A stretch of 38,037 nt of DNA from Syntrophorhabdaceae bacterium. GTDB taxonomy: Bacteria; Desulfobacterota; Syntrophorhabdia; Syntrophorhabdales; Syntrophorhabdaceae. The stretch spans positions 1 through 38,037 of the forward strand of contig DASXUJ010000107.1 of the NCBI GenBank assembly GCA_036504895.1, in the 5' to 3' direction. Within the stretch, counting starts at the first letter, position 1. Every line of letters starts with the position of its first letter. Positions 23,144 to 31,802 of this stretch are shown piece after piece. Position numbers and translations under genes: made by a program. The notes beneath the pieces were generated by a model. The model ran no database searches and was not told where the DNA came from. It saw only the letters and a list, made by a program, of their open reading frames with translations.

Positions 23144-25923
23144 ACAACTTAAAATACCGTTTTGAAAATATGGGGCGGATTATTTTACGATTTCAGACCT
23201 CCCGTCCCGTCCTCACTCTCGCATGCGCCCTCATCCTTGCGGGCCTCGCCATCGTATATACCGCCGTCCGCCTCGAGTTCAAGACCAGCCAGCGTGCCCT
23301 GATATCCACGGACAACAGGTTGATGCAGTTATTGGACTTTGCCGAACTGTTTTCAGAACCTGACGGTTTTATCGTCGCCGTTGAAAACAAGAACGTCCAT
23401 CGATCCCTGGAGTTTGTCAATACCCTTACTTCCTGCCTTCAAAGAGACACGGAACATTTCGCCGAAGTCTTTTCCAGGGTGGACCCCCGCCTCTTCCGGC
23501 CCTGGGCTCTTCTCTACCTGACACCACGTGAGATCAATGAACTGCACGACAATCTCGCTGCACACGAGCCGTTTCTCAAGAAACTTTCTCGATCACCTGG
23601 TCTGGTGACCATCTTTGACGAAATCTCCCGGGAAATGAGATCAACCATGGTGGAGCACCTGTTCACGGGCTTTCTCGACTCCTCATCGGCAGAGGGGAAA
23701 ACCGGCGCACTGAACCTCGATTTCGTGGCGGCCATAATGAGAGAGATGAAGAAGAATCTGGAGGGGTCTTCAACCTTCAATTCCCCCTGGCGCTCCTTTT
23801 TTAAAGAAGGCACGGGGAATCAGGCGGAAGAAGGCTATTTCTGGACGGAAGGCAAGAAATATGTACTTATTTTGGTCGCGCCCAATTTGAAAAAAACGGG
23901 GGGTCCCAGTCAGGAGGAAGCACTGGTCTCGCTTCGCCGCAATCTACGGTCGATGAAAGAACTGTTCCCGGACGTGGAAGCGGGCGTTACCGGCCAAAAA
24001 GCGCTTGATGAGGATGAAAAATATCTCGCCTCCAAAGATATAGGCGTTGCAACTCTCGTCTCATTGGCAGGACTCGCCGTGCTGCTTCTTCTGTTCTGGA
24101 GGACGGTCCGGCGCCCCATGCTTCAGTTGACTACCCAGGCCGTAGGCCTTTCACTGACTTTCGGCCTTACCACTCTCTTTATCGGCCATCTTAACCTTTT
24201 GTCCATTACCTTCGCCCCCATGGTCCTCGGCCTCGGCATGGACTATGATATCCACTGGTTTTCCAGGTATAACGAGGAGCGCTTGCAACCGGGACGGACC
24301 ACGGGAGAGGCTCTCGCTGTAACTATGGAGAGTATGGGGCCCACCATACTGCTCGCTTCCCTGAGCACCTCCCTTGCCTTTCTGCCTCTTACGATCACCG
24401 GGTTCAAAGGACTTGCAGAACTGGGCGTCATTTGCGCCATCGGGCTCTTTGTATCATCAGTGACCACCCTGTGCCTTCTCCCGGCACTCATCATGCTTTT
24501 TGATAAACCTCCGGCTCGCGGCGCGCCTCGTTTCCCCACCCCGGCTGAGGCAAGACCCATGCTGCGGACCACAAAAAAGAAGGCCTTTGTGATTCTGGCC
24601 CTCACCGTCGCCGGCGCAGGCTTTTCCGCGTGGGGGGCCGGGAAGATTAAATTCGACCTCAATATGCTCCACCTCCAGTCAAAAACCGCTGAATCCGTAA
24701 TTTGGGAAACGAAGCTTATCAAAGACTCGAAATATCCCAGTATATATGGGGTCCTTTTTGCTCATTCGCTCACCGAGGTAGCCCGGAAGACGGAGACCCT
24801 GAAGAAACTTGATACGGTTTCGAATGTGAGGAGTGTACGGGATTTCCTCCCCCCCGATCAGGTAAGGACAATTCCTCTCGTGCGCAGGATGAAACCGATT
24901 CTCTCGGGCATCCCCAATCTCACCGCGAGTGAAGGTCCAATCGACGCGGAGGGGCTGAATAAGGGCCTTTCCCGCATCAGATTTATAATGGATGAAGGTC
25001 TTGGCAGAGAAGGGGATTTGACCGGCCGCCTTGAGGCACAGATGAAAGAGGTCCGCTCCCTGATTGACGGGATCACGCACGATCTTAAGACTATCGAAAC
25101 CAGGCTTGTGATACACCGCCTCAAGAAATTTGAATTAAAACTCTTGAATGATATGAACGAAAAGCTTTCTCTTATTCGCGAAAACACACATGCTCGTCCC
25201 ATGGAAGTTTCGGATCTGCCGGGGCCCGTGCTCAAACGTTTCGTCGGACCTGACGATATTTTTCTCATGCGGGTCTTCCCCTCATCCGATATCTGGGATC
25301 CGCGGTTTCTCGGAACATTTGTGCGGGATCTAAGAATAATAGATCCGGATGCGACAGGAGATCCCGTAACCCTTTATGTGTTTACCAGGGAATTCCGTGA
25401 TGCATCGATAAAGTCGGCTATCTACGCCCTCGTCCTTATCTTCTTGTTTCTTGCCCTTACATTAAGGAGTACGATTTTCGCCCTCGCCGCTATCTCGCCT
25501 CTCGTGCTCGGCGCCCTCCTCACCTTCGGTCTCATGCATATTTTTGGGGTCGATCTAAATCTCGCAAATACTATATTTCTGCCCCTTGTGATAGGGGCCG
25601 GAGTAGAATACGGAGTTATTATCATCGGCAGATGGCAGCAGAAAAAAAGCGGGCAAGAGCAGGCTCCCCTCCCCTTCAGCACGGGGATGGGTATAATTCT
25701 GGCCGGCTTATCGACCACCGTCGGTTTCGGAAGCCTTATGATTTCACGCCATCAGGGGATCTATAGCCTCGGCCTTCTCACCACCGTGGGAAGTGTAGTT
25801 GTGCTGGCCGTGGCGATTCTTTTTCTTCCCGCCTTACTCTCTTTTATGCCCCCTCGTCCAAAGGGCGACAGCAAAATTATCAAGGATAGAGATTTAAATC
25901 CAGACCACCGGGAGGAGTTATGA
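23137..25923 (+). CDS. hpnN: hopanoid-associated RND/MMPL transporter HpnN
   Basis: The 928-residue protein is an RND-superfamily transporter with two similar halves: a membrane helix near residue 30, a periplasmic domain (60-300), a helix bundle (about 305-450), a second periplasmic domain (490-740) and a second bundle (750-905). Hallmarks are GLGMDYDIHWFSRYNEE in the first half and VIGAGVEYGVIIIGRW in the second, placing proton-relay acids in helix 4 of each half. HpnN moves hopanoids from the inner to the outer membrane in Rhodopseudomonas and Burkholderia. The start is TTG 23137 or GTG 23140, both overlapping the tolC stop. Its TGA overlaps hpnM by four bases. Confidence 0.93.
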   Translation: MVNNLKYRFENMGRIILRFQTSRPVLTLACALILAGLAIVYTAVRLEFKTSQRALISTDNRLMQLLDFAELFSEPDGFIVAVENKNVHRSLEFVNTLTSCLQRDTEHFAEVFSRVDPRLFRPWALLYLTPREINELHDNLAAHEPFLKKLSRSPGLVTIFDEISREMRSTMVEHLFTGFLDSSSAEGKTGALNLDFVAAIMREMKKNLEGSSTFNSPWRSFFKEGTGNQAEEGYFWTEGKKYVLILVAPNLKKTGGPSQEEALVSLRRNLRSMKELFPDVEAGVTGQKALDEDEKYLASKDIGVATLVSLAGLAVLLLLFWRTVRRPMLQLTTQAVGLSLTFGLTTLFIGHLNLLSITFAPMVLGLGMDYDIHWFSRYNEERLQPGRTTGEALAVTMESMGPTILLASLSTSLAFLPLTITGFKGLAELGVICAIGLFVSSVTTLCLLPALIMLFDKPPARGAPRFPTPAEARPMLRTTKKKAFVILALTVAGAGFSAWGAGKIKFDLNMLHLQSKTAESVIWETKLIKDSKYPSIYGVLFAHSLTEVARKTETLKKLDTVSNVRSVRDFLPPDQVRTIPLVRRMKPILSGIPNLTASEGPIDAEGLNKGLSRIRFIMDEGLGREGDLTGRLEAQMKEVRSLIDGITHDLKTIETRLVIHRLKKFELKLLNDMNEKLSLIRENTHARPMEVSDLPGPVLKRFVGPDDIFLMRVFPSSDIWDPRFLGTFVRDLRIIDPDATGDPVTLYVFTREFRDASIKSAIYALVLIFLFLALTLRSTIFALAAISPLVLGALLTFGLMHIFGVDLNLANTIFLPLVIGAGVEYGVIIIGRWQQKKSGQEQAPLPFSTGMGIILAGLSTTVGFGSLMISRHQGIYSLGLLTTVGSVVVLAVAILFLPALLSFMPPRPKGDSKIIKDRDLNPDHREEL

Positions 25924-26543
25924 AACGACCGGCCATAATCCTCATCGTAATAGTACTTGCCCTGTATGCGTATACCTGTCACGCAGCCGCAGAAGCACGG
26001 AAGGCCACCGATTTTGTTCAGGCCATGTTAACAGAGATTATTGCGATTCAAAACGATCCGCGACTTCAAAATCCGGAGTCAAAAAATATGAGAAAAGATC
26101 TCGTCCGGAAGATTATCCTCAGGAGCTTTGATTTCAATACGATGGCGAAAGATGCCCTTGGGCCGCAACAATGGAACGGGATGACGAAGAGCCAACAGAC
26201 CGAATTCAAGTCGGTCTTCCAGGACCTTTTTGTCGAATCTTATTTGCGCCTGGTCCTCGATTTCCTGAAGAAGGAGAAAATAGAGTACGGGGAGGAGCGA
26301 CACTCTCAGGGCAAAAGGTTGGTGAAGACCATAATGCACCGGCAGGAGGATCGCATTCCGGTGGATTACTTCCTCATTATTTCCGGAGATCGGTGGACCA
26401 TAACCGATGTGACGATCGAGGGCGTGAGCATAATAGAAAACTACCGCAAGTCCTTTTCCCGCATCATCAGGCAGGACTCCCTAAACGGGCTCCTGAGGAA
26501 GATGCGTCTTCAGCAGAAGGCGGCACAGGGAAATGGCACTTAG
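25920..26543 (+). CDS. hpnM: periplasmic MlaC/Ttg2D-like protein HpnM
   Basis: The 207-residue protein has a signal peptide (MKRPAIILIVIVLALYAYTC, cleavage near AHA-type sites at about 23). It then has an MlaC fold: LVRKIILRSFDFNTMAKDALG, FQDLFVESYLRLVLDFL, and RIPVDYFLIISGDRWTITDV. MlaC-type proteins carry lipids across the periplasm, and HpnM is the form in hopanoid loci. The ATG overlaps the hpnN stop (ATGA) with GGGAGGAG just upstream. It lies next to its expected partner transporter. The hydrophobic lipid pocket is inferred from the family only. Confidence 0.92.
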   Translation: MKRPAIILIVIVLALYAYTCHAAAEARKATDFVQAMLTEIIAIQNDPRLQNPESKNMRKDLVRKIILRSFDFNTMAKDALGPQQWNGMTKSQQTEFKSVFQDLFVESYLRLVLDFLKKEKIEYGEERHSQGKRLVKTIMHRQEDRIPVDYFLIISGDRWTITDVTIEGVSIIENYRKSFSRIIRQDSLNGLLRKMRLQQKAAQGNGT

Positions 26544-26558
26544 AGAATGGAGGCGGCT

Positions 26559-27770
26559 ATGGAAAAAACAGCATTGATATGGGCGGAAGACGGAAGAGGT
26601 CTGCAGAAGGTATATGGGATAGGGGCGGCAAAAAGACTTATTCTCCTCGCACGCCTGATTGGATTCGACAAAATATTTGTAGCAGAACACGGCTCTGATC
26701 TTTTGCCCGTCCTTTCGGAATTCACCGGAATCGAGGGATTGGCCTATATACACGGTGAATCGTGGCAATCCATACTCGGGAAGCTCCCCTTTCATGAAGA
26801 CGAGTATGTGCTGCTCCTTAACGCCGGCCTTGTCGTCGATCGATGGTCTCTGAACCGGCTCTTACAGGCCGGCCGGGAGCGCGAGAGCGTTCTCTTAAGA
26901 AAAGGTGGCTCAGTAAAGGAAGCGGCCTTTTTCGTAAAGGCATCCCGCCTCTATTCCCTGATGTCTGTGTCGCAGGGTTGGCATGAAGTCTGCGCAGGAC
27001 TTGCGGCCGATGCCATTCATGTCGAAACCGACCGTAGATTACCTCTTCTTCTCGATCCTGACCGGGCAAATATACGAGAAGCGGAGGCCGCCCTTAGTGT
27101 CGCAGCCGGCGAGGCAACATGGGAAAGGGACAGCCTTCTCTACCGTCATGCAAGCCGCCATATCTCCCGGCTCATCAGTCCGTGGATTGCAAGAACAGGT
27201 ATAACGGCAAACATGGTGACCCTGTTCTGTACTCTAATAGGACTTGCAGGGGCCTTCGTTCTCACAATTGGGGGTTATCTATCCCAAATAACAGGGTCTT
27301 TGCTCTTTCTTTTTTCCACGATCATTGATCTGGTCGACGGCGAAGTCGCCCGTCTCAAACTGCAGGAGAGTAATTTCGGCCATTATTTCGATATAATTTG
27401 CGACAATATTGTGCATGTCGCGGTGTTTGTGGGGATTGCATTCGGCCTGTATCAGGAAACGGGCAATGGGCTTTTTCTGCGCCTCCTATGGTTCCTTCTC
27501 GGAGGTCTCGGCATTTGTGCGCTCATACTCAACCGCATACTTTCCGAGAACAGGACGGGTTTGCAGCCATCCCCTTCTGCAGTCCTCCTCGAAAGCCTAT
27601 TCAATAACAGGGATTTTGCTTATGTCATGACTGCTTTAGCCCTGTTCCACCGCCTTGACTGGTTTTTCGTAGCCAGTGCAATCGGCGCATATCTTTTGGC
27701 TCTTGTCCTTTGGGCGATCCGATTCTTCGTCTCACGTCCCGCCGGCCACAGGGGCGTCGCGGGCAGCTAA
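26559..27770 (+). CDS. CDP-alcohol phosphatidyltransferase with degenerate nucleotidyltransferase-like N-domain
   Basis: The 403-residue protein carries the complete CDP-alcohol phosphatidyltransferase motif, D260-G-x2-A-R265 ... G274-x3-D278-x3-D282, in a C-terminal bundle of about six membrane helices (215-395). The motif binds the CDP-lipid and metal. The first ~190 residues look like a sugar/inositol-phosphate nucleotidyltransferase (RLILLARLIGFDKIFV, LLLNAGLVVD) but lack the Gly-rich loop and metal aspartates. This recalls bifunctional IPCT/DIPPS enzymes with a decayed first domain. The ATG at 26559 has GGAGG five bases upstream. It follows hpnM by 15 bases, so it probably makes a phospholipid or a phosphate-linked head group associated with this locus. 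The substrate is unknown. Confidence 0.85.
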   Translation: MEKTALIWAEDGRGLQKVYGIGAAKRLILLARLIGFDKIFVAEHGSDLLPVLSEFTGIEGLAYIHGESWQSILGKLPFHEDEYVLLLNAGLVVDRWSLNRLLQAGRERESVLLRKGGSVKEAAFFVKASRLYSLMSVSQGWHEVCAGLAADAIHVETDRRLPLLLDPDRANIREAEAALSVAAGEATWERDSLLYRHASRHISRLISPWIARTGITANMVTLFCTLIGLAGAFVLTIGGYLSQITGSLLFLFSTIIDLVDGEVARLKLQESNFGHYFDIICDNIVHVAVFVGIAFGLYQETGNGLFLRLLWFLLGGLGICALILNRILSENRTGLQPSPSAVLLESLFNNRDFAYVMTALALFHRLDWFFVASAIGAYLLALVLWAIRFFVSRPAGHRGVAGS

Positions 27771-27806
27771 AGGCCGATTCGGGGGTGAGCCGACAGCCGT
27801 CCTTCA

Positions 27807-28946
27807 TTATAATTTTGTCAGCCGGCCGTCCCTCGATATCCGGTAGTCCGTTCCTCTCCATCGAACCCGGGAGCCGGCGAAACTCCACAGCCAGACCAGA
27901 AAAGCAGATATTTCTTTAAAGGGAAGGAGGAAAAGGCACAGCAGCCATCTCTTTCTCCTGATTACTTTCCGATAGAGGAGACAGGCGAGTATATATCTCA
28001 GGGTCAGGACGAACAGGAGGACTATGGCTGGGGCTGTGCCGGGCTTTACCAATAGAAATAGCAAGGAGAAGAAAAAGACGTGGGTGATGCCATACCCGAA
28101 GAATCCTAACGGCCGTGACGCACGGTACGTCCTTGCCCATCTCAACTGGTGGCTCAGGTGGTTCACGACACTCATCGGTCCTACCCGGTTCTCGATCACA
28201 CCCCGGCTGAGAATATTCGTATAACCTTTCTTCCATAGCCTGTAACCCAACTGGTAGTCGTCTGCAAGATAACCGGCTATATCGCCGAAGCCTCCTATCT
28301 CCCGGAGCGCCTCTTTCGATATGAGTATGGAGGCGCCCAGACCGAAAGTGACACCTTCAAGACGCCTCGCCACGAGGACGGAGGGGATGAAGTCAAGGGC
28401 AATGCTCAACGATTCTAAGGCACTTCCCACGGATAAAGGGCATGATATTTTGTAAAGGGAAGTGACGATCCCCGTTTTGTCGCTACCCTGGTATTCCCCG
28501 ACTATCCGCCGCAAATAACCGTGGTCCACATACATGTCGCTGTCACTTAATGCAAGCATTTGATAACGTGATCGGCAGGCCAGGGTTTCGAGATTCGCGA
28601 CCTTCTGATTTACGCCCGTGCCTCCCCCGTCTATTACGACCCGGGCGTTGCAGGAAGCCGAAGCCGCGATAGCCTCCGCGCACGCCACAGCGGGGTCGTC
28701 CCGCTCCTTAAAACCGAAAAGTACCTCGTAACTCGGGTAATCCTGAGCACAGAAACTTGAGAGATTTTCGGAACACGAAGAGTCGAGGCCTTTTATTGCC
28801 TTAAGCACGGATATGGAGGGCAGGCTACCCTTGGGCGAAGGCAGATCCTGATCCCTAAAAAACTCTTGCACGCAGGCAATGGAAAAAAGGGTATAGGAGC
28901 AACCCAGGAGAAGGACGATAAGGAAGAATAGGTCGAGGACGGTCAT
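27807..28946 (-). CDS. hpnI: hopanoid glycosyltransferase HpnI
   Basis: The 379-residue protein is a GT21-like membrane glycosyltransferase related to ceramide glucosyltransferases. It has an N-terminal membrane helix, SVLKAIKGLD, DSDMYVD (metal DXD), LADDYQLGYRLW and QLRWARTYR (the Q-x-x-R-W motif), plus C-terminal membrane helices. HpnI adds N-acetylglucosamine to bacteriohopanetetrol, the first step to the cyclitol ether head group. It is on the minus strand, convergent with the CDP-alcohol transferase (36 bases between stops) and divergent from hpnG (47 bases). No strong ribosome site precedes the ATG. Confidence 0.92.
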   Translation of the reverse strand: MTVLDLFFLIVLLLGCSYTLFSIACVQEFFRDQDLPSPKGSLPSISVLKAIKGLDSSCSENLSSFCAQDYPSYEVLFGFKERDDPAVACAEAIAASASCNARVVIDGGGTGVNQKVANLETLACRSRYQMLALSDSDMYVDHGYLRRIVGEYQGSDKTGIVTSLYKISCPLSVGSALESLSIALDFIPSVLVARRLEGVTFGLGASILISKEALREIGGFGDIAGYLADDYQLGYRLWKKGYTNILSRGVIENRVGPMSVVNHLSHQLRWARTYRASRPLGFFGYGITHVFFFSLLFLLVKPGTAPAIVLLFVLTLRYILACLLYRKVIRRKRWLLCLFLLPFKEISAFLVWLWSFAGSRVRWRGTDYRISRDGRLTKL

Positions 28947-28993
28947 AGTCGAAAAAGTGTGGTAAGCGGTGACGGGACAGGCTACAATAAAGA

Positions 28994-29728
28994 ATGAGGC
29001 TCCTTCTGCTTTTTGCGTTTCCCCGGGAGGTGCGGGAGGTACTGCGCTCGGCAGGCCGGAGGGAACGGATCGACGGCTTTCCCTTCACGGCATTTCGCAT
29101 CCTCCACCCCTCGCACAATCTTATAGCCGCCGATACGGGGTTGGGAGTAGAGAATTCAGCACGAGTGTGCCGTCATCTGGTCCGGCTGGAAAGGCCCGAT
29201 GCGGTGCTGTCTCTCGGATACTGTGGCGCCTTGTCGCCCGAGGCGTCCGTTGGAGATTTGATTTGGGGTACCGATGTCTGCCTCATCGACGGACAAACAA
29301 TTAAAACCCTTACGCTTCGTGAGGATCGAGGCCTCCTGGAAAAGCTCTCCCTTAGTCTTCCCCTCAGGGCAGGAACTATACTTACCATGCGGTATTGGAT
29401 GAAGAAGGGGGAAATTGCAAAGTTTGTCACCCCTTCAATGAGCCTGCCCGTATGTGACATGGAGACATTTGCCACGGCCTGGCTTTGCTCTCAGGAGAAC
29501 CTGCCTTTTTACGCGCTGAGGGCGGTAAGCGATGGGGCCGGTACCGATCTCGCCTTCGACCCATGGAAGGTGTGCGACAATAAAGGAACCTATCGGATTG
29601 CACGGGCGCTGCGGTTTTTTCTCACTCGTCCGCGCCTCTTGAGCCATGCGATGGAACTGCGCCGCAATTCAAGAATGGCGTCTCGTAGGCTGGATATGGC
29701 AGTGAACTCCCTTCTTCAGATACTGTAG
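28994..29728 (+). CDS. hpnG: hopanoid-associated nucleoside phosphorylase HpnG
   Basis: The 244-residue protein is a PNP/MTA-phosphorylase-fold enzyme: LLLFAFPREVREVL at the N-terminus, AADTGLGVENSA, VLSLGYCGAL, and VCDMETFATAWL with the nucleobase-binding Met-Glu pair. HpnG removes adenine from adenosylhopane to give a ribosyl or phosphoribosyl hopane, acting after HpnH. It is transcribed on the plus strand, away from hpnI and toward hpnH. It has a weak ribosome site. The start is the first in-frame ATG matching the conserved N-terminal strand. Confidence 0.9.
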   Translation: MRLLLLFAFPREVREVLRSAGRRERIDGFPFTAFRILHPSHNLIAADTGLGVENSARVCRHLVRLERPDAVLSLGYCGALSPEASVGDLIWGTDVCLIDGQTIKTLTLREDRGLLEKLSLSLPLRAGTILTMRYWMKKGEIAKFVTPSMSLPVCDMETFATAWLCSQENLPFYALRAVSDGAGTDLAFDPWKVCDNKGTYRIARALRFFLTRPRLLSHAMELRRNSRMASRRLDMAVNSLLQIL

Positions 29729-29871
29729 CCGACATCCCTTCCGTACAATTTTTCTGACGGCACCACCGCACCGGGAAAGTCATCAAGATGAGCTTTCACG
29801 GCCGGTCCGGGGTCTATTCCGCGCAGCCTCGTCCTCATATAACGCATCAATAGGGCGATCGGCAGAAGCAC
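29716..29871 (-). CDS. possible 51-residue small ORF after hpnH
   Basis: Downstream of hpnH on the same strand a GTG at 29871 opens 51 codons to a TGA at 29716, ending inside the 3' tip of hpnG. It begins MLLPIALLMRYMRTR, a hydrophobic then basic start, and has a protein-like tail (VVPSEKLYGRDVGYS). A separate frame begins with an ATG just upstream (near 29935) and would join it only after a frameshift. It may be a small membrane protein or a decayed gene. No good ribosome site is seen. Confidence 0.25.
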   Translation of the reverse strand: MLLPIALLMRYMRTRLRGIDPGPAVKAHLDDFPGAVVPSEKLYGRDVGYSI

Positions 29872-29964
29872 GATACGGATACCGGCCGAGAGGCCTCAAC
29901 ACTATTGTGGAAAAAAGAAGGGAAAAGAGCTCCATAAAAGATCAGTCCTGGTCCGGAATTTTCC

Positions 29965-30972
29965 TCACCGACCACCGCTCATGTTCCACCACATCATTTT
30001 GGCCATTTCTCCCGGATTGGAAAAACATTTTTCCATCGCGGCAGGCTCAAACCCGCTATGAACCATGCAATCCCTGCACCGCCCATCCCGGCCGGGACCG
30101 TATGCTTCCCACGGGGTCTTTTCCATCAGCTCGGAAAAAGAGCCATAATACCTGTCGGTAATAAGGTAACAGGGCGATTTCCAACCGAGGGGATTACGGG
30201 TCGGACTTCCCCACGGCACGCACGCCATATTTCCCTTCCCTTCAAGAAAATCAAAGTAAATGGGCGTGCCTGTCAGAGGAAACCCGCGGAGCCTGCGGCG
30301 CAGGCGACCGAATTTCAATGCCACCTCTTCCTTTCTTAAGAAGATATCATCCAAAACACTTGCATAACCAAACGCGGGGGAGACAAGGAGCCCCTCCACT
30401 CCCAGCTTTTTGAGGAGAGAGAAGAGCTCGACCAATTCCGCTTCATCGGTCCATTTGTACAGGGATGTATTTGTCCATACACGGAATCCATGTTTCGTCG
30501 CGCCTTTGATACCCTCTATCACCTTCTTGAAAGACCCCGGCCTTCCGGTGAGGCGGTCATGGGTTTCCTCCATGCCGTCAACATGAAAGCTCAGCGTCAG
30601 TCTCGGGTGGGGAAGATAGTCGTCCACAAAAGAGCCTGCGATGAGTCCGTTCGTGCAGAGATAGATATACCGTTTAAGATCGAGTAACCCGGAAACCAAC
30701 TCCTTCAGGTCCCGGTAAAGGAGCGGTTCTCCGCCGGTTATGGTGACAACCGGCGCCTTGGATTCGATTGCCGCCTCCAAGCATTCCATAAGAGTGAGGT
30801 CGGGCAGCCGCGCTTTTGAATCGAGTCTTATCCTGTCGCACCCTGCGCACGAGAGGTTGCAACGATGCGTCGGCTCGAGCATCAGCACTACGGGCGACCT
30901 CATGCAGCCCCTGAGTCTGTTTTTAATAAAGAATAAGGCAAGGGCAGCTGAAAGGCCCGGTGAGAAACGCAT
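29965..30972 (-). CDS. hpnH: hopanoid radical SAM enzyme HpnH
   Basis: The 335-residue protein is a radical SAM enzyme with the cluster motif C38-x3-C42-x2-C45 (CNLSCAGC), GGEPLLYRDL, and the HpnH-specific C-terminal region containing further cysteines (CVPWGSP, CRDCMVHSG). HpnH joins a 5'-deoxyadenosyl radical to diploptene to form adenosylhopane, the first C35 hopanoid. I start it at ATG 30972, which gives the usual length; the open frame runs to 31071 inside the upstream DUF116 gene. The start lies 11 bases after that gene's stop. It is the last confident gene of the minus-strand hopanoid operon. Confidence 0.94.
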   Translation of the reverse strand: MRFSPGLSAALALFFIKNRLRGCMRSPVVLMLEPTHRCNLSCAGCDRIRLDSKARLPDLTLMECLEAAIESKAPVVTITGGEPLLYRDLKELVSGLLDLKRYIYLCTNGLIAGSFVDDYLPHPRLTLSFHVDGMEETHDRLTGRPGSFKKVIEGIKGATKHGFRVWTNTSLYKWTDEAELVELFSLLKKLGVEGLLVSPAFGYASVLDDIFLRKEEVALKFGRLRRRLRGFPLTGTPIYFDFLEGKGNMACVPWGSPTRNPLGWKSPCYLITDRYYGSFSELMEKTPWEAYGPGRDGRCRDCMVHSGFEPAAMEKCFSNPGEMAKMMWWNMSGGR

Positions 30973-30983
30973 GCGCCGCCCGA

Positions 30984-31802
30984 TCAACGCGTCATACCCG
31001 GGGCTTCTCTTCCGTCGATGAACCGGAGGGCGTCGTCGAGGGTATCCAGCCGTAGATGGGTATTCTTGCAAGGCCCTTCAGGCCTCTCGTTGGGGATGGC
31101 GAGGACGTGTATCTTCTCCGCCACGTCTTTGATTCCGCTCAATAGATCTCTCTCGCAGGCAACGGCAAGGATAAGGGAGGGCCTGTATTGCCTGATCGCC
31201 TTCCTCGCCTCTTCTCCCCCTGCCACAGTCACGATCTGGGCGGCCTTTCCGTTGACCCTCTCTGCCACCTGCCGGCGGGCCTCTTTTTTCAGGCACCTGG
31301 GCAGGAGGATGAGGAGGGGGTCGGTCTTCACTTCACGGGCATGGCTTTTTACGAGCAGGTTATGGGCCTTGATAAAGGAGTTGCCTATCCTGTCCCTGTG
31401 GATGCCCAGCCTTCTCCCGAGCCAAATGCTTTTCGGCAGAAGGGCAAGGAGGAGCTTTTCGTCTATTTTATAGGGGATAAAGGACCGTTTGAACCTCAGC
31501 AGGAGCACGGCCTCGATGACGGCGAAAAGAAGGGAGGCGGCAATAAGCATAATAAGGCACGACCCAATAAGGTATGCAAGAAGGGGGCTCGCCTGATCGA
31601 GGCGGGGTTTGGCGAGATACCATCCCAGGGCAAGGAAGAAAATCAGGATGAAGAGGGAGGATGCGGCGAGGATGAGGAAGGTACTTATCCTCTCGTCGAC
31701 TCCCTTCTCTCCGTGGTCCGTTCCCCCGTCCCAGTCGAACCATTCGTCTCCGAGCTTTCTATCTCCGGTCCCTGTGCGGGTATAGGTCTCTTGCTCATTC
31801 AT
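30984..31802 (-). CDS. DUF116-family membrane protein within the hopanoid operon
   Basis: The ~272-residue protein has an acidic N-terminus, two membrane helices (about 43-70 and 75-105), then a cytoplasmic domain of DUF116 type: LLPRCLKKE, RPSLILAVACERDLLSGIKD, and IPNERPEGPCKN. DUF116 proteins usually also carry a Cys-rich block (CxxCGxC type) between the first and second of these motifs. Here that block seems absent or replaced (ERVNGKAAQ). The start at 31802 has GGAG upstream and overlaps the hpnA stop by 8 bases. It is followed by hpnH after 11 bases. Its function is unknown; its location suggests a role in hopanoid side-chain formation or its localisation. Confidence 0.82.
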   Translation of the reverse strand: MNEQETYTRTGTGDRKLGDEWFDWDGGTDHGEKGVDERISTFLILAASSLFILIFFLALGWYLAKPRLDQASPLLAYLIGSCLIMLIAASLLFAVIEAVLLLRFKRSFIPYKIDEKLLLALLPKSIWLGRRLGIHRDRIGNSFIKAHNLLVKSHAREVKTDPLLILLPRCLKKEARRQVAERVNGKAAQIVTVAGGEEARKAIRQYRPSLILAVACERDLLSGIKDVAEKIHVLAIPNERPEGPCKNTHLRLDTLDDALRFIDGREAPGMTR

